This document shows, in pieces, positions 1 to 8,576 of a stretch of DNA of 24,878 nucleotides. This DNA comes from Candidatus Gallibacteroides avistercoris. Lineage in GTDB: Bacteria; Bacteroidota; Bacteroidia; Bacteroidales; CHK158-818. The stretch covers positions 1 to 24,878 of the forward strand of contig DVNA01000008.1 of the NCBI GenBank assembly GCA_018714665.1. The letters are read 5' to 3'. Position 1 is the stretch's first letter; every line of letters starts with the position of its first letter. The notes beneath the pieces are model-generated. The model was not told where the DNA came from and did not search any database. It saw nothing but the letters and a program-made list of their open reading frames with translations. The position numbers and the translations under genes are program-made.

Positions 1-1999
1 AATTAAAATCTATATTTTTATGAACGGTTTCATATACCTTGTTTTTAAATTCCATGTCGTTGAAATATTCAACGGACAACCCTTTTTCGCCGTTCCGGCT
101 TCTTAAATATTCCGACGGGATGGCATTCCCTACCTTCTTGGCCGGATAGTACATTGCCTTGGTGATGGGTTGTACCAACAACGAGGGACCGAACATATAG
201 GTATCGTCTATTTCCCGAACCTTCTTGTCAGTGAAATCCATCGGAAGAGCTCTCATCAAGGTATAGTCTTCGTTATAAACCCTCCACGCGTTGGCGTAAA
301 TATAAGGCATCAACCGGTAACGGAGAGCGAGGCCTTTTAGTATTGACTCGTAGGCAAGTTTATCGTTTTCAAACCGATAAATCTCACGCGGCGTTCCTGT
401 TCCATGTGCCCGGAATATAGGGGAAAAAACGCCGAACTGGAACCACCTGGCATATAACTCCCGGTAGGCTGGGCTCCCTATCCCCTGAGCATACTCTCCT
501 CCGGCACCGCTGGGGAAAAAGGCACCGATATCGTGCGACCAATAGGGGATACCGGCCATACAGAAATTCAATCCGGCAGAAATCTGCTTGCGTAAAATAT
601 CCCAGCTGGCACCGATGTCGCCCGACCAGGTTACGGCGGCATTACGTTGTTGCCCCGCAAAGGCCGACCGGGTAAGGATAAACAACCGTTTATTGAAATC
701 TTTTCGATAGTTCTCGTAAATACTTCGGGTCGCCTCCAACGAATAGGCGTTCAGGTATTGTCCGATTTCCCCCAGGCAACAGTTCCCCAGGCTTTTGATT
801 CCTTTTTCCGTATCTTCTCTTGTCCCAGAATTATTGACTTCGGGTTCTGTTCCATCCAACCACAAGGCATCTACCCCGTTATCGAGCAATCCTCTTTTAA
901 GGTGTTTATAGTAGATGGCTCTGGCTTCGGGATGGAAGAAGTCTATCAACTTCCCGGAAGACCAATGATCGGGCTCAAACAACAGATTCTTTGCTTTCAA
1001 CTCTGCATACATATGACTCCTGACCCCAACGGCCGGCCAGATAGAACACATCAACTTCACATGTTGGTTGTGCAGTTTTTCTATGTTTTGCGCGGGATTG
1101 GGGAAATTGTACGGTTCAAAATACATGGACGACCACATGGAACCGTCGCCCCAATATTGCCAATCCTGTACGATATTATCGATGGGGTATTGCCGTTTAC
1201 GGTACTCGGAAACAACAGAATTCAATTCGTCAAAGCTCTGGTAACGTTCCTTACTTTGCCAATAGCCGTAAGCCGATTTAGCAAACAGGGGAGCTTTTCC
1301 CGTCAGTTGCCGATAACCGGAGATAATGGCATCCGGGGTTTCTCCCGCTACAAAATAGTACTTGACGCTTTTGCCATATTCCGATTGGAACGACATCTGA
1401 TTTTTCTTTTCGGAAAACAGCGATTTGGAGTAGTTGTCCCAAAGTAACCCGTATTGGTTGGTCGATAACAAAAAGGGAACAATCGCTATTGTATTTGCCT
1501 GAACCAACAGTATCTCTTTGTCGCGATAATCCATGAACCCGTCTTGAAACTGTCCCAATCCGTAAAGGGACTCGTCCGGGGATATCTTAAAGTGCTGGGA
1601 AATGTTGTATCCGGTATCTCTGTCGTTGTTTGTTCCGGTCTCTTCCAAATAGACCTTCTTGGTTTGGGAAGAAACAAACCGGGCATTTCCCGATTCTTTG
1701 TCTATTTCGACAATCAAACCATCGGAAATGGCTCTCACTTTACTACGGTCTTCTAAATAATCAAGGTGTATGGATTTCGGTTCTGCAATTACGACCAGTT
1801 CAGTTTGATCTGTTGCTGACGAGTTCAGAGGTTCTATCTGTACCCCGACAATCCGGTCAGTGTAGAAGGTATATGTTTTTTTCACATCTTTCGTTGAAAA
1901 GACTATTCCATTCGGAATTTTTTGACACGAATCATCTGCTGCATACAGAAACGATACTGCCATAAACAGAGAATATACCGAGAAAAAAAACTTTTTCAT
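1..1999 (-). CDS. Secreted glycoside hydrolase family 31 alpha-glycosidase, 3' end cut by window
   Basis: The frame is open from the ATG at 1999 to the window edge (666 codons, no stop), so the protein is partial at its C terminus. Residues 1-20 form a signal peptide (MKKFFF...FLYA), so the enzyme is exported. GH31 enzymes hydrolyse terminal alpha-glucosides or alpha-xylosides by a retaining mechanism. Visible landmarks are the N-terminal beta-sandwich (about 25-230), the barrel start near KSAYGYWQSKERY, the nucleophile D382 in DALWLDGTEPE, and the acid/base D461 in AAVTWSGD followed by GIPYWSHDIGAF. After the C-terminal beta domain, from about residue 640 (GLSVEYFND), the sequence looks like the start of a PA14 domain, a carbohydrate-binding module found in Bacteroidetes GH31 enzymes. 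Substrate (xyloside or glucoside) cannot be decided here. No SusC/SusD partner is in view; it may belong to a polysaccharide locus to the left. Confidence 0.93.
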   Translation of the reverse strand, partial: MKKFFFSVYSLFMAVSFLYAADDSCQKIPNGIVFSTKDVKKTYTFYTDRIVGVQIEPLNSSATDQTELVVIAEPKSIHLDYLEDRSKVRAISDGLIVEIDKESGNARFVSSQTKKVYLEETGTNNDRDTGYNISQHFKISPDESLYGLGQFQDGFMDYRDKEILLVQANTIAIVPFLLSTNQYGLLWDNYSKSLFSEKKNQMSFQSEYGKSVKYYFVAGETPDAIISGYRQLTGKAPLFAKSAYGYWQSKERYQSFDELNSVVSEYRKRQYPIDNIVQDWQYWGDGSMWSSMYFEPYNFPNPAQNIEKLHNQHVKLMCSIWPAVGVRSHMYAELKAKNLLFEPDHWSSGKLIDFFHPEARAIYYKHLKRGLLDNGVDALWLDGTEPEVNNSGTREDTEKGIKSLGNCCLGEIGQYLNAYSLEATRSIYENYRKDFNKRLFILTRSAFAGQQRNAAVTWSGDIGASWDILRKQISAGLNFCMAGIPYWSHDIGAFFPSGAGGEYAQGIGSPAYRELYARWFQFGVFSPIFRAHGTGTPREIYRFENDKLAYESILKGLALRYRLMPYIYANAWRVYNEDYTLMRALPMDFTDKKVREIDDTYMFGPSLLVQPITKAMYYPAKKVGNAIPSEYLRSRNGEKGLSVEYFNDMEFKNKVYETVHKNIDFN

Positions 2000-2086
2000 T
2001 GTTTTATAGATTAAAGTTATTATTTCCAAAACATTACAAATGGATGAATTTTGCCATATCAATAACCGGAACAATCCTGTTAAAAA

Positions 2087-2112
2087 CAAATATAATTAAT
2101 AAAACAAAAATA
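2087..2112 (-). promoter_or_regulatory. Candidate promoter elements for the GH31 gene
   Basis: On the minus strand two sequences fit the Bacteroidetes -7 consensus TAnnTTTG: TATATTTG (2094-2087) and TATTTTTG (2112-2105). Neither has a TTTG box 19-21 nt upstream, and the region is AT-rich, so chance matches are likely. If used, the GH31 leader would be about 80-100 nt. Assignment is weak. Confidence 0.3.
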
Positions 2113-2210
2113 GAATTTTCTTTCGGAAAAAGCCGAGAATAGTTGTAGAAAAAAATAACTTTACACTAAGTCCGTTGTCTCCTCTGACAAACAATGTGGT
2201 AAAATAAAAG

Positions 2211-2295
2211 CCTGTCTCTATATTTTTATAGAAAAACCTTCTGTATAGCCTTATAGAGCAACCCTCAGAGTTCTATCTACAAAAAAAGAGACAGG
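2211..2295. repeat. 85-bp inverted-repeat element (possible MITE or insertion-sequence remnant)
   Basis: CCTGTCTCT (2211-2219) is repeated in inverted orientation as AGAGACAGG (2287-2295). Just inside, the two ends stay similar but imperfect: CTGTCTCTATATTTTTATAG on the left, CTGTCTCTTTTTTTGTAG reading in from the right. An inner stem TAGAGC/GTTCTA lies at about 2253-2274. The CTGTCTCT ends resemble the ends of IS4-group elements such as IS50. No flanking target duplication is visible and there is no coding capacity. It adjoins the transposase fragment at 2314-2516 and may be part of the same decayed element. It could instead simply be an RNA hairpin. Confidence 0.4.
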
Positions 2296-2313
2296 ACATT
2301 AAATTCATGCAAT

Positions 2314-2516
2314 CTAAAATGAGACGCAAGAAAAGAGTATAATTCTTAATAAAAGTATCAAGATGAGCATGATTTCTGCCTTGGACATGGTGGAATCACG
2401 GTGATATTTGCGTTTTGTTGCCGGTTTAAGCGTATATTTTGTCATCATGGCATCAAAAACTTGCAGAAATCATCTGCCATACAAAATAATTCTATAACTT
2501 TGCTCTCGGTGATCAT
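2314..2516 (-). pseudogene. Truncated, frameshifted IS982-like transposase fragment
   Basis: From the ATG at 2516 the minus strand reads MITESKVIELFCMADDFCKF and then stops at TGA TGA. Adding one T in the five-T run at 2459-2455 restores the frame FCKF(F)DAMMTKYTLKP..., then KRKYHRDSTMSKAEIMLILIL, which ends at a TAG at 2314. The motifs FCMADDFCKFFDA and YHRDSTMSKAEIM are, from memory, the N-terminus of IS982-family transposases common in Bacteroides and Parabacteroides. Only about 60 of roughly 300 residues remain; the DDE catalytic core is absent. After ...LILIL the homology appears to be lost, so a deletion has joined unrelated sequence. It cannot encode an active enzyme. Confidence 0.75.
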
Positions 2517-2647
2517 AGCGATTATTGTTTGTAAATCTTTGTGATTCAGTACTATAAAGATACAGTAATTTTCACTAATCACCAAATTTACAAGAACTTA
2601 TAATTCGTCGAACTCACGTTACTTTAAGTAAACGATCAGGAAACATT
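2517..2647. other. Probable 5' end region of the decayed insertion sequence
   Basis: This stretch lies upstream of the transposase fragment. On the minus strand it carries TATCTTTA about 40 nt before the transposase ATG, a near match to the TAnnTTTG promoter element, as expected for an insertion sequence leader. The segment around 2600-2620 (ATTCGTCGAACTCACGTT) may be the terminal repeat of the element, but no partner copy is in the window. No gene is seen. Confidence 0.35.
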
Positions 2648-2722
2648 TTGTTTTGGCAGATAAAGAATCCTGCTGCCAGATCATGGATATGTAAAAGAGA
2701 GGATTCGCCTGTATTTGTTTTT

Positions 2723-4339
2723 ATGAAACCTTTAGTCTTTATCATTCTGTTTTGCGGTTTGTCTTTTGGGGGTATTCGCGGCAATGCACAAACTTCTCAG
2801 GCTGTTTTAGGAGATACGCTTGCGTCCGATTTTGAATATCTCGTAGAAATGTTGGAAAGTACTCATCCAGATCCTTATACCGGATTCGGTGGAAAGTTCT
2901 TTTTTCGAAAGGCAGCTTTTGAACTGGAAAACCGATTACGTTCCACGCCTCACAGTATGCAGGAATTTTATGATCAGGTTTCGGTTTTTCTTTCAAACAT
3001 ACGGGATGGTCATACCTGGCTGTCCAGTCCTGCTCCATCGGGGGAGCAGATGCAGCGGATGCTACCGTTACGCCTGAAGGTGATACCGGATGGGCTTATT
3101 GTGAACGGTTTGCCCAAAACATATCGGCATTTGTTGGGAAGCCGGGTACTCTCGATCCAAGGTGATTCCTTGCAGGCTGTGGTGACTCGTGCTTCGCGAT
3201 TGAGAGCATGTGAGAATCTTTATGGCAGCTATACCCTTGTATGCAACCAAATATTGCACGAAAAGTTCCTGCACCAGCTCTTTCCGGGACAGAAAGATTC
3301 GTTGTGTCTGACTTTGCTGTCACCGGATAACCGTACGGAGCAGGTTACTCTTCCGTTGGAATCTGCAGAGAAGGCTTATGCCGACATAACCGCATTTGTT
3401 TCCACTTCCATGCAATTGCCCAAAAAGCAGTTGGAATATCGGTATATCGACAAGGAGAAGCAAGTGATGTACATCAATATTGATATGATTTACGGTCGTG
3501 ACAATTTTGAATTCATGTACAATAACGGATGGGGAGGAATGGAGCAGCTGGATAATTACTATCGGAATTTGGGTATGAAGATGCCCGCTGATACACTTGA
3601 GGCAATCAGGAACCTTGCTTCCTTCTCCGAAACCTTTGCGGAAATGCTGACCGAAATGAAAGATAACCGGTCGGCTACATTGATTATTGACCTTAGAGGC
3701 AACTCGGGAGGATGGACACCCATTACGCTTCCTACACTTTATCAGCTTTATGGTCCGCGCTGTATCACCGTGGAAAGAGGGAAATTCTATCAGCTCATTT
3801 CCCCTTTGTTGCTGCAAAAGCAGAATACAGATCTTGCCCATTTTAACAGGGACCGGAAAGCCAATTGGAAAATGGGGGATTATACTTTGGCTGTAGAGGA
3901 TACAACAGCGTCTGTTCCTACAATCGAGCAATTGTGCCGTGACAATATTTATATGACCAGTGTGCCTCATTTATTGGCGGCACAGAACGGAAAGCCGTTG
4001 TATACTCCCCGGCATGTTTTTGTGGTTACGGACTGCAACACTTTCAGCGCAGCTTTTCACTATACGTTTTATTTATGGAAATTGGGAGCTACAGTTGTAG
4101 GCGTGCCGAGCAGACAGGCACCGAATACGTTTATGGAGCAAACCATGTTCAAACTTCCGCTTACCGGTTTGCAGGGGAGTATTTCCAATTCCTTGCAGAT
4201 ATTTTTGCCAGGCAATGACCGGCGAGCCAAGACCTTCTATCCGGACTGGATGCCATCTTATGAGGACTATAAAAAATATGATTTCGATAGCAATGCGGAA
4301 ATTCTTTTCCTACTCGAAAAATTGAAAAAGGAATTCTGA
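2723..4339 (+). CDS. Secreted S41-type (tail-specific-protease-like) peptidase, 538 aa
   Basis: I start the protein at the ATG at 2723, because a signal peptide follows at once (MKPLVFIILFCGLSFGGIRGNAQ); the frame also extends to a TTG at 2648 without giving a sensible N-terminus. Numbered from this ATG, there is an N-terminal helical region with HPDPY and NIRDGHTWL (about 49-100), a PDZ-like stretch (about 125-155), then the S41 core: LIIDLRGNSGG (about 320-330) and TDCNTFSAAF, where S442 is the likely nucleophile. The lysine that normally follows the serine by about 25 residues (EGK or FGK in tail-specific proteases) is not present; that position reads VPSRQAPNTF. It may belong to a tricorn-like S41 subgroup or have reduced activity. 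No consensus promoter was found; a strong terminator follows. It stands alone next to insertion-sequence debris. Substrate unknown. Confidence 0.82.
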   Translation: MKPLVFIILFCGLSFGGIRGNAQTSQAVLGDTLASDFEYLVEMLESTHPDPYTGFGGKFFFRKAAFELENRLRSTPHSMQEFYDQVSVFLSNIRDGHTWLSSPAPSGEQMQRMLPLRLKVIPDGLIVNGLPKTYRHLLGSRVLSIQGDSLQAVVTRASRLRACENLYGSYTLVCNQILHEKFLHQLFPGQKDSLCLTLLSPDNRTEQVTLPLESAEKAYADITAFVSTSMQLPKKQLEYRYIDKEKQVMYINIDMIYGRDNFEFMYNNGWGGMEQLDNYYRNLGMKMPADTLEAIRNLASFSETFAEMLTEMKDNRSATLIIDLRGNSGGWTPITLPTLYQLYGPRCITVERGKFYQLISPLLLQKQNTDLAHFNRDRKANWKMGDYTLAVEDTTASVPTIEQLCRDNIYMTSVPHLLAAQNGKPLYTPRHVFVVTDCNTFSAAFHYTFYLWKLGATVVGVPSRQAPNTFMEQTMFKLPLTGLQGSISNSLQIFLPGNDRRAKTFYPDWMPSYEDYKKYDFDSNAEILFLLEKLKKEF

Positions 4340-4356
4340 TACCAATTCTTATGCTC

Positions 4357-4412
4357 CGGCAATCTTTCTCAGAATATAAATGATTCATTCTGAAAGAGAT
4401 TGCCGTTTTTTT
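4357..4412 (+). terminator. Rho-independent terminator after the S41 peptidase
   Basis: CGGCAATCT at 4357 pairs with AGATTGCCG ending at 4405. An inner part pairs CAGAAT with ATTCTG across a short mismatched bulge, giving a stem of nearly 19 bp, followed by seven T (4406-4412). The stem starts 17 nt after the stop codon. Confidence 0.88.
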
Positions 4413-4511
4413 ATAACTACAGATGTGCCATTCTGGAAACATCTGTTTCTCACTAGTGTCCACTAAAAATTAGAGAACGAGTTAAAAATTATAATTACTA
4501 AATAAAAGCCG

Positions 4512-4519
4512 TATCTTTG
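4512..4519 (+). promoter_or_regulatory. -7 promoter element of the S41 lipoprotein gene
   Basis: TATCTTTG matches the Bacteroidetes consensus TAnnTTTG and lies 25 nt before the ATG at 4545, implying a leader of about 20 nt. No good TTTG box is seen 20 nt upstream; the sequence there is AT-rich. Confidence 0.6.
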
Positions 4520-4544
4520 TCTATCATCAAATGACAAACCAACC

Positions 4545-5999
4545 ATGAAAAGATTTTACCATAACTTCTTCTTTCTATTTTCCTTGTCTGTATTACTGCT
4601 TTGCGGTTGTCAAAAAGAAGAGGATTTGACCCCTCCTCCGGGAACAACGGACGATTCAACGACAGAAGAGTCGCCGGAATCGCCAGCAGAAGACAATAGC
4701 GACTATATAACCGTTAACCATTGGATAGACAACATCATGCGGGACAAATACCTGTGGTACGAGGACATTCCGGAGAGAAGCAGCCTGGATTATGGCAGCC
4801 ATCCTTTTCAATTTTTCGAATCATTGTTATCCGAACAGGAACGGGGAGAGAGGGAAGGATATTACTCTACCATAGAACAGTTGGTAACATCGCCACGAAG
4901 CATCAACAGCGTAACGCTCAACTACGGGATGGAATATATCTTATACGAACTACCCGGTACCTCGTATTATGTGGCCAGGATTATCTACGTATTACCCAAC
5001 TCGCCGGCCCAGGAAGCCGGGATAAAACGTGGCGACTGGGTCATCGCTTCCAACGGGACACCCATCACCGCAGACAACCATACACAGCTACTCTCTTCCG
5101 GATCAACGGCCGTGTTAAGTACCATGACGTACAATCCGGATACCGACCTCTTTGATACCGGACCCGACATCCGCATCTCAGCAGCTCGGACGGTAGAAAA
5201 CAATCCGATATTTTTAGACACGATTTACACATACAATTCGCAAAAAATAGGCTACCTGGTATACAACAGCTTTGTAACCGGCAAGAACGGCTACGACGAC
5301 AAAAGTTACCTGACTGAAATGGTGAAATGTTTTGAACGTTTTAAAACACAAAACGTAAATCAGTTCATACTGGACCTGCGTTACAACGGCGGCGGATACA
5401 TAGACTGTTCCCAATGGCTCGGTACAGGACTGGCCCCTGCTTCGTCCTTGGACAAGACGTTTGCCTATATGTTATCGAACGACAAGCAGGAGAACCGGAA
5501 GGAGGAGCTCTTGTTCATTCCGGAAGCAACATCCGGCAATCTGGATCTATCGCAACTGTATGTAATCACCTCCTCTTTTACGGCATCGGCCAGCGAGACG
5601 GTCATCAACAGCCTGCGGGCATATATGAACGTAACCCTTATCGGGACGACAACCGAAGGGAAAAACGTAGGAGGATACATCTATGAAAACATCCTGCTCG
5701 GTTATGCCATCACCCCCATCACGTTCAGGGTATATAACTCGTTGGACCAGTCGGATTTCAACCACGGATTCGTCCCCGACCACGTCATAGACGAAATGGC
5801 CTCGATGGAGCCTTTTTACGACTTGGGGGACACCCGCGAAACAATGCTGGCAAAAGCCATCTCGCTAATCACCGGAACAGCAGCGCCGACAAACATAAAC
5901 GTAAAATCGGCATCGCACGCCATGCCGGTAAAGATTTCGCCGTTACACTCCCTCTCCAAATACGGGAATTATGGAAAATTGTTAAAAAAAGAAGAATAA
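4545..5999 (+). CDS. Lipoprotein S41 (C-terminal-processing-type) peptidase with PDZ domain
   Basis: The protein has 484 residues. The N-terminus is a lipoprotein signal (hydrophobic 8-19, LCGC, lipidated C22), followed by a low-complexity acidic, Pro/Ser/Thr-rich linker to about residue 50. Without an aspartate at +2 it is probably an envelope lipoprotein. It contains a short helical region (HWIDNIMRDKYLWY, 59-72), a PDZ domain (about 120-215; PNSPAQEAGIKRGDWVIASNG) and the S41 protease core with LDLRYNGGG (277-284). The Ser/Lys dyad fits S348 in SFTASASE and K373 in TEGKNVGG; the 25-residue spacing is that of tail-specific proteases. These enzymes cleave proteins near exposed C-termini. It has its own promoter and no close partner. 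It is not a close paralog of the S41 gene at 2723, which lacks the lysine and the lipobox. Substrate unknown. Confidence 0.93.
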   Translation: MKRFYHNFFFLFSLSVLLLCGCQKEEDLTPPPGTTDDSTTEESPESPAEDNSDYITVNHWIDNIMRDKYLWYEDIPERSSLDYGSHPFQFFESLLSEQERGEREGYYSTIEQLVTSPRSINSVTLNYGMEYILYELPGTSYYVARIIYVLPNSPAQEAGIKRGDWVIASNGTPITADNHTQLLSSGSTAVLSTMTYNPDTDLFDTGPDIRISAARTVENNPIFLDTIYTYNSQKIGYLVYNSFVTGKNGYDDKSYLTEMVKCFERFKTQNVNQFILDLRYNGGGYIDCSQWLGTGLAPASSLDKTFAYMLSNDKQENRKEELLFIPEATSGNLDLSQLYVITSSFTASASETVINSLRAYMNVTLIGTTTEGKNVGGYIYENILLGYAITPITFRVYNSLDQSDFNHGFVPDHVIDEMASMEPFYDLGDTRETMLAKAISLITGTAAPTNINVKSASHAMPVKISPLHSLSKYGNYGKLLKKEE

Positions 6000-6105
6000 C
6001 CTGCATCATACCCCTCCCCAAAGCCATTAACCGACTGATAACAAACGGTGTAGCTTTTTAATGATTGTTGTGTTTTCATAAAGCTGTACAAGTATTAAAT
6101 ATTCG

Positions 6106-6113
6106 TACCTTTG
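6106..6113 (+). promoter_or_regulatory. -7 promoter element of pflB
   Basis: TACCTTTG fits TAnnTTTG and lies 29 nt before the pflB ATG, giving a leader of about 25 nt. A good -33 box is not seen. Confidence 0.55.
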
Positions 6114-6142
6114 CAGCCTAATTTTAACCATAGAAAATTTTT

Positions 6143-8374
6143 ATGATGGAAATGAAAATGCAATTTAAGGAGGGGTTATGGAACAACCAAATCGACGTAC
6201 GTGATTTCGTACACCTTAACATCACTCCTTATTACGGTAATGCCGACTTTCTGACCGGCCCCACCGAACGGACTAAAAAAGTGTGGAACGTTTGTCTGGC
6301 AGCTTTGGAAGAAGAACGCGCCCACAATGGCGTACGAAAAATCGACAACCAACATATTTCGACCATAACTTCGCATAAAGCCGGATACATAGATAAGGAA
6401 AACGAACTGATTGTCGGCCTGCAAACCGACGAACTGCTGAAACGTGCCATAAAACCTTTCGGGGGCATCAAGGTAGTAGAAAAGGCCTGCAAGGAAAACG
6501 GACTGGAAGTAGATGAAAAAGTACGTGACATCTTCAACCACTACCGCAAAACACACAACGACGGGGTATTCGACGTATATACCGAAGAGATACGCTCATA
6601 CCGCTCGCTCGGATTCTTGACCGGATTGCCCGACAACTATGCCCGCGGACGCATCATCGGCGACTACCGCCGTCTGGCCCTTTACGGCATAGATCGGTTA
6701 ATCGAAGCCAAAAAAGCCGACCTCGCCTCATTGACCGGCCCCATGACAGAGGAACGCATCCGTACCCGGGAAGAGGTGGCCGAACAGATCAAGGCTTTGA
6801 AAGAGATTAAAATAATGGGCGAATATTACGGGCTGGATCTATCCCGACCCGCATGCTCGGCACAAGAGGCCGTACAATGGGTTTACATGGCCTATCTGGC
6901 TGCCGTAAAGGAACAGGACGGTGCCGCCATGTCGCTGGGGAACGTATCGTCGTTCCTCGACATCTACATCGAATACGACCTGCAACACGGCAACATCGAC
7001 GAAACCTTCGCCCAGGAACTGATAGACCAGTTCGTCATCAAACTGCGGATGGTACGCCACCTGCGGATGGCATCGTACAACGAGATTTTCGCCGGAGACC
7101 CCACCTGGGTAACCGAAGCCATCGGCGGACGCTTCAACGACGGACGGACGAAAGTAACGAAAACCTCGTTCCGCTTCCTGCAAACGCTCTACAACCTCGG
7201 TCCCAGTCCCGAACCGAACATGACGGTGTTGTGGAGCCCCGAGCTGCCCGAAGGATTCAAAGAATTCTGTGCAAAGGTATCCATCGATACCTCTTCTATC
7301 CAATACGAAAACGACACCCTGATGCGTGAGGTACGCAACTGCGACGATTACGGTATCGCCTGCTGCGTATCCTATCAGGCCATCGGCAAGCAGATACAGT
7401 TCTTCGGGGCCCGTTGTAACCTGGCCAAAGCCCTGCTGTTGGCCATCAACGGCGGACGCTGCGAAAATACCGGAACGGTCATGGTAAAAGATATCCCGGT
7501 ACTCACCGGAGACTTGTTGAACTTTGAAGAGGTATGGTCCAACTACAAAAAGGTATTGATGCAGGTGGCTCGCGTATACAACGAAGCGATGAACATCATC
7601 CACTACATGCACGACAAATATTACTATGAAAAAGCCCAGATGGCTTTTGTAGATACCAATCCCCGCATCAACCTGGCCTACGGCGTTGCCGGACTCTCCA
7701 TCGCCATCGACTCGTTGTCGGCCATCAAATACGCCAAAGTAAAGGCCAAACGCAACGACATCGGCTTAACGGAAGGATTCGACATCGAAGGAGAGTTCCC
7801 TTGCTTCGGGAACGACGACGACCGCGTAGATCACCTCGGGGTCGATCTGGTTTACTTTTTCAGTGAAGAGCTGAAAAAACATCCCGTTTATAAAAACGCC
7901 CGTCCTACCCTCTCGCTGCTGACCATCACCTCCAACGTCATGTACGGCAAGAAAACCGGAGCAACACCCGACGGACGACTGAAAGGCGTAGCCTTTGCCC
8001 CGGGAGCCAACCCGATGCACGGACGCGACAAGAAAGGTGCCATCGCATCGCTCAGCTCCGTGGCCAAACTCCGCTACCGCGACGCTCAGGACGGTATCAG
8101 CAACACCTTCTCCATCGTGCCCAAAGCCCTCGGCGTAGATACCGAAACCCGGATAGAAAACCTGGTTACGATGATTGACGGATACTTTACCAAGGGAGCA
8201 CATCACCTGAACGTAAATGTCCTCAACCGCGAAATGTTGCAAGACGCAATGGAACATCCCGAAAAATATCCGCAACTGACCATCCGCGTATCGGGATATG
8301 CGGTCAATTTCGTGAAACTAAGCCGCGAACACCAATTGGAAGTTATCTCGCGCAGCTTCTTTGAAAGAATGTAA
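6143..8374 (+). CDS. pflB: Formate C-acetyltransferase (pyruvate formate-lyase)
   Basis: The 743-residue glycyl-radical enzyme converts pyruvate and CoA to acetyl-CoA and formate in the cytoplasm under anaerobic conditions, supplying acetyl-CoA without NADH. The sequence is full-length compared with the E. coli enzyme (about 760). The active-site cysteine pair C407-C408 lies in YGIACCVSYQAIGKQIQFFG, and the radical glycine is G718 in RVSGYAVNF, 26 residues from the C-terminus as in E. coli. The activase gene pflA follows downstream, but the two are separated by a terminator and separate promoters, so they are probably transcribed independently. Codon use is rich in C-ending codons, as for a highly expressed gene. 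A second ATG at codon 2 is equally possible as start. Confidence 0.98.
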   Translation: MMEMKMQFKEGLWNNQIDVRDFVHLNITPYYGNADFLTGPTERTKKVWNVCLAALEEERAHNGVRKIDNQHISTITSHKAGYIDKENELIVGLQTDELLKRAIKPFGGIKVVEKACKENGLEVDEKVRDIFNHYRKTHNDGVFDVYTEEIRSYRSLGFLTGLPDNYARGRIIGDYRRLALYGIDRLIEAKKADLASLTGPMTEERIRTREEVAEQIKALKEIKIMGEYYGLDLSRPACSAQEAVQWVYMAYLAAVKEQDGAAMSLGNVSSFLDIYIEYDLQHGNIDETFAQELIDQFVIKLRMVRHLRMASYNEIFAGDPTWVTEAIGGRFNDGRTKVTKTSFRFLQTLYNLGPSPEPNMTVLWSPELPEGFKEFCAKVSIDTSSIQYENDTLMREVRNCDDYGIACCVSYQAIGKQIQFFGARCNLAKALLLAINGGRCENTGTVMVKDIPVLTGDLLNFEEVWSNYKKVLMQVARVYNEAMNIIHYMHDKYYYEKAQMAFVDTNPRINLAYGVAGLSIAIDSLSAIKYAKVKAKRNDIGLTEGFDIEGEFPCFGNDDDRVDHLGVDLVYFFSEELKKHPVYKNARPTLSLLTITSNVMYGKKTGATPDGRLKGVAFAPGANPMHGRDKKGAIASLSSVAKLRYRDAQDGISNTFSIVPKALGVDTETRIENLVTMIDGYFTKGAHHLNVNVLNREMLQDAMEHPEKYPQLTIRVSGYAVNFVKLSREHQLEVISRSFFERM

Positions 8375-8398
8375 TTACACCAATATCCAAGAATTCAA

Positions 8399-8430
8399 AC
8401 GGGGTATGTAACGATACATATCCCGTTTTT
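8399..8430 (+). terminator. Rho-independent terminator after pflB
   Basis: ACGGGGTATGTA (8399-8410) pairs with TACATATCCCGT (8415-8426) with one G-T wobble and a 4-nt loop, followed by a T run to 8430. It lies 25 nt after the pflB stop and should separate pflB from the pflA operon. Confidence 0.88.
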
Positions 8431-8492
8431 CGTATATCCGCAACCTATCGGATATGACCTGGTACGGGCAAATCCGAAAACAGGGTTTTCGA

Positions 8493-8524
8493 TTTGTCGC
8501 TACGTTCTCCTTTTCGTACATTTG
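8493..8524 (+). promoter_or_regulatory. pflA promoter copy 1
   Basis: TTTG at 8493-8496, a 20-nt spacer and TACATTTG at 8517-8524 match the Bacteroidetes -33/-7 promoter. The upstream dyad CAAATC-C-GAAAAC / GTTTTCGATTTG (8469-8496) has 12 paired bases with one bulged C and overlaps the -33 box, as an operator would. Confidence 0.7.
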
Positions 8525-8576
8525 TAGAATAATAGGAGGCGGCCCGGCATAGCCAAATCAGAAAACAAGGTTTTCA

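Noticed and set aside
647..1447. 266-codon open frame on the plus strand
   Set aside because: It is antisense to the GH31 gene, which has signal peptide and catalytic motifs; this frame has no recognisable protein features.
4452..4478. CACTAGTGTCCACTAAAAAT as an insertion-sequence end
   Set aside because: It looks like an element terminus, but there is no partner repeat, target duplication or transposase nearby.
6000..6060. Terminator after the S41 lipoprotein gene
   Set aside because: AAAGC and GCTTTTT could pair around a short CCG/CGG stem, but the large unpaired gaps make a real terminator doubtful.
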